Source of the DNA: Calliopsis andreniformis
Lineage: Eukaryota > Arthropoda > Insecta > Hymenoptera > Andrenidae
Direction of reading: 5' to 3'
Length of the DNA stretch: 64,000 nucleotides
Assembly: GCF_051401765.1 (NCBI RefSeq)
Contig: NW_027480429.1
Location: 13,644,157-13,708,156 of the forward strand
Shown here: positions 62,501 through 64,000 of the stretch, piece after piece
How the letters are laid out: the number at the start of each line of letters is the position of its first letter
How positions within the stretch are numbered: position 1 is the stretch's first letter
Translations under genes and position numbers: made by a program
The notes under the pieces: generated by a model
Seen by the model: only the letters and a program-made list of their open reading frames with translations
Told to the model about the DNA's origin: nothing
Databases searched by the model: none

Positions 62501-64000
62501 ATTGCAACCAGTGTGAAAGTAATGGGCATTTCTACGTTCCGTGCAACCAAGGATTCGCACTAGGGCGTTGCACCAGCAGGTCGAATAGCTAGGGCCTAAG
62601 AAAACAACTCCAGACACATAAGATACAGTAAAAATGCATCAGTTTTTCCATCGTATAAAAAGAATAATTGCAACCAGTGTGAAAGTAATGATCATTGCTA
62701 CGTTCCGGGCAACCTAGGCACACTCTAGGGTGTTTCTCCACCACATCGAATAGCAACGACCTTAGAAGTCAACGCCTGAAGCATAAAATACAATATAAAT
62801 ACATCAGCTTTTCCATCGTATAATACGAATAATTGCAACCAGTATGAAAGTTATGGTCATTTCTACGTTCCGGGCAACCTAGGCTTCACTCTAGGGCGTT
62901 GCTCCACAACATCGAATAGTTAGGGATTTAGTAGTCGACGCCCGAAGCATAAAATACAAAATATATAGAACAGTTTTTCCATTGTATAAAACGAATAACT
63001 GCAACCAGTGTGAAAGTTATGGCCATTTCTACGTTCCGGGCAACCTAGGCTTGACCCTAGGGCGTTGTTCCACCAGATCCAATAGTTAGGGCCTAAGAAG
63101 TCAACGCCAGAAGCATAAAATACGATATAGATACAACAGCTTTTCCATCGTATAAAACGAATAATGGTAACCAGTGCGAAAGTTATGGTCATTACTACGT
63201 TCCTGGCAACCTAGGCTTCACCCTAGGGCGCTGTTCCACCAGATGGAATAGTTGGGGCCTAAGAAGTCAACGCCAGAAGCATAAAATAGGATATAATTTC
63301 AACAGCTTTTCCATCGTGTAAAACGAATAATGGTAACCAGTGTGAAAGTTGTGGTCATTTCTACGTTCCGGTCAACCTAGGCTTCAGTCTAGGACGTTGC
63401 TACACCAGATGGAATAGTTAGGGCCTATGAAGTCAACGCCAGAAGCTTAAAATACAATATAAGTACAACAGCTTTTCCATCGTATATAATGTATATTTGC
63501 AACCAGTGTGAAAGTTATGGTCATTTCTCCTTCCCGGGCAACCTAGGCTTCACTCTAGGGCGTTGCTCCACCAGATCGAATAGTTAGGACCTTAGAAGTC
63601 AGCGCCAGAAGCATAAAATACAATAAAGATGCAACAGTTTTTCCATCATATAACAGGAATAATTGCAAACAGTGTGAAGGTAATTGTATGTTCTACTTTC
63701 CGAGCAACCTAAGCTTCACCCTAGGGCGTTGCTCCAACGGATTGAATAGTTGGGGCCTTAGAAGTCAACGCCCGAACCATAAAATGCAAACAAAATACAA
63801 CAGTGTTTCCATCATATAACAGGAATAATTGCTACCAGTTTGAAAGTGATGGCCAATTCTACGTTGCAGGCAACCTAGGCTTCAGTCTAGGGCGTTGCTC
63901 CACCAGATCGAATAGATAGTGCCTTAGAAGTCAACGCCAGAAGCATAGAATACAATATAAATACAACAGTTTTTCCATCGTATAAAACGAATAATTGCAA
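59531..64000 (+). repeat. Divergent monomers to the window end
   Basis: About 27 forward monomers carry many private changes and several small deletions, for example AACAGTTTCCATCG near 60155, ATCGTAAACAGG near 61825 and CCTAGGCACACTCTAGGG near 62713. These account for most of the ~8 bp of phase lost after the inversion. The last ~300 bp (from about 63690) return to the 10-mer family and match 55896-56206 at an offset of about 7794 bp. No gene is seen. Confidence 0.8.

Larger units (their letters stand above)
1..64000 (+). repeat. 166-bp satellite DNA array, whole window
   Basis: The window is filled by tandem copies of a 166-bp monomer; 47043-47208 is a copy close to consensus. Landmarks in order are a T-run with CCATCGTATAAAACGAATAA, TTGCAACCAGTGTGAAAG, TTATGGTCATTTCTACG, TTCCGGGCAACCTAGG, CTCTAGGGCGTTGCTCCACC, AGATCGAATAGTTAGGGCC, TTAGAAGTCAACGCC and AGAAGCATAAAATAC. 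The landmark CCAT falls at 67, 233 and so on, and at 63975, which gives 385 periods with a net drift of only -2 bp although two rearrangements lie in between. Monomers are imperfect, differing mostly by substitutions and 1-bp indels. The length is close to one nucleosome or chromatosome, as in many centromeric satellites. No flanking unique DNA is present, so both array ends lie outside the window. The family is not recognised, and the centromeric role is inferred from organisation only. Confidence 0.98.

Noticed and set aside
1..64000. TTAGGG in most monomers as possible telomeric repeat
   Set aside because: The hexamer occurs once per 166 bp inside GTTAGGGCC and never in tandem, so it is not telomere or interstitial telomere sequence.
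1..64000. CRISPR array
   Set aside because: The repeats are contiguous 166-bp units without unique spacers, far longer than CRISPR repeats, and no cas-like gene is present.
1..64000. TATA-box-like TATAAATA and TATAAAAC in each monomer as promoters
   Set aside because: Such strings are expected in the AT-rich half and recur every 166 bp with no associated gene. Satellite transcription is possible but the sequence does not show it.
1..64000. Second CENP-B-box alignment across TTTCTACGTTCCGGGC
   Set aside because: Aligned on CGGG, only six of nine core bases fit and the TTCG half is wrong.
1..64000. tRNA, rRNA or 5S-derived origin of the monomer
   Set aside because: I saw no cloverleaf and no convincing A-box/B-box pair or 5S-like internal promoter in either orientation.
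1..64000. Assignment to a named satellite of a particular species
   Set aside because: Several animal satellites have lengths of 160-170 bp, but length alone does not identify a family and I could not match the sequence from memory.

Overview
The window is a single, uninterrupted tandem satellite array. From base 1 to base 64000 it consists of head-to-tail copies of one 166-bp monomer, about 385 monomer lengths. I see no convincing gene, RNA gene, transposon, microsatellite or unique sequence. A long, transposon-free array of a ~166-bp monomer with higher-order repeats (HORs) is typical of centromeric or pericentromeric heterochromatin in a eukaryote. I do not recognise the family and cannot name the species from sequence alone.

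Each monomer has an AT-rich half (a T5 run, then CCATCGTATAAAACGAATAA, preceded by ATAAAATACAATATAAATAC) and a more GC-rich half (TTCCGGGCAACCTAGG, then CTAGGGCG, CCACCAGATCGAATAG, TTAGGGCC). Register is tightly kept. The phase of the CCATCG landmark at 10.3, 20.2, 30.0, 39.9 and 47.4 kb is within +1 to +6 bp of perfect 166-bp spacing. All monomers point the same way except one inverted piece of about 287 bp at 52467-52753. One out-of-register junction at 47379-47422 leaves a 43-bp partial monomer.

Layout: 1-2489, divergent monomers with weak 5- and 6-mer echoes. 2490-6109, 7-, 8- and 12-mer repeats. 6110-15190, a ~5.1-kb segment present twice, differing by whole-monomer indels. 14541-29576, a 23-monomer HOR (3818-3820 bp) repeated about four times with in-register deletions. 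29577-37357, a mosaic of blocks related to both neighbours. 37358-47240, a 27-monomer HOR (4481 bp) with very similar copies and an apparently perfect 664-bp tandem duplication. 47241-55949, older-looking mixed monomers including the inversion. 55950-59530, a 10-monomer HOR (1659 bp), about 2.15 copies. 59531-64000, divergent monomers ending with a recurrence of the 10-mer family.

The open frames of 60-94 codons on both strands are by-products of the repeat. Because 166 is one more than a multiple of three, every frame shifts at each monomer and no frame stays open for more than about 1.7 monomers. The array shows no genes working together. Its interest lies in its evolution (unequal crossing-over, homogenisation, one inversion) and in possible chromatin-related motifs within the monomer.
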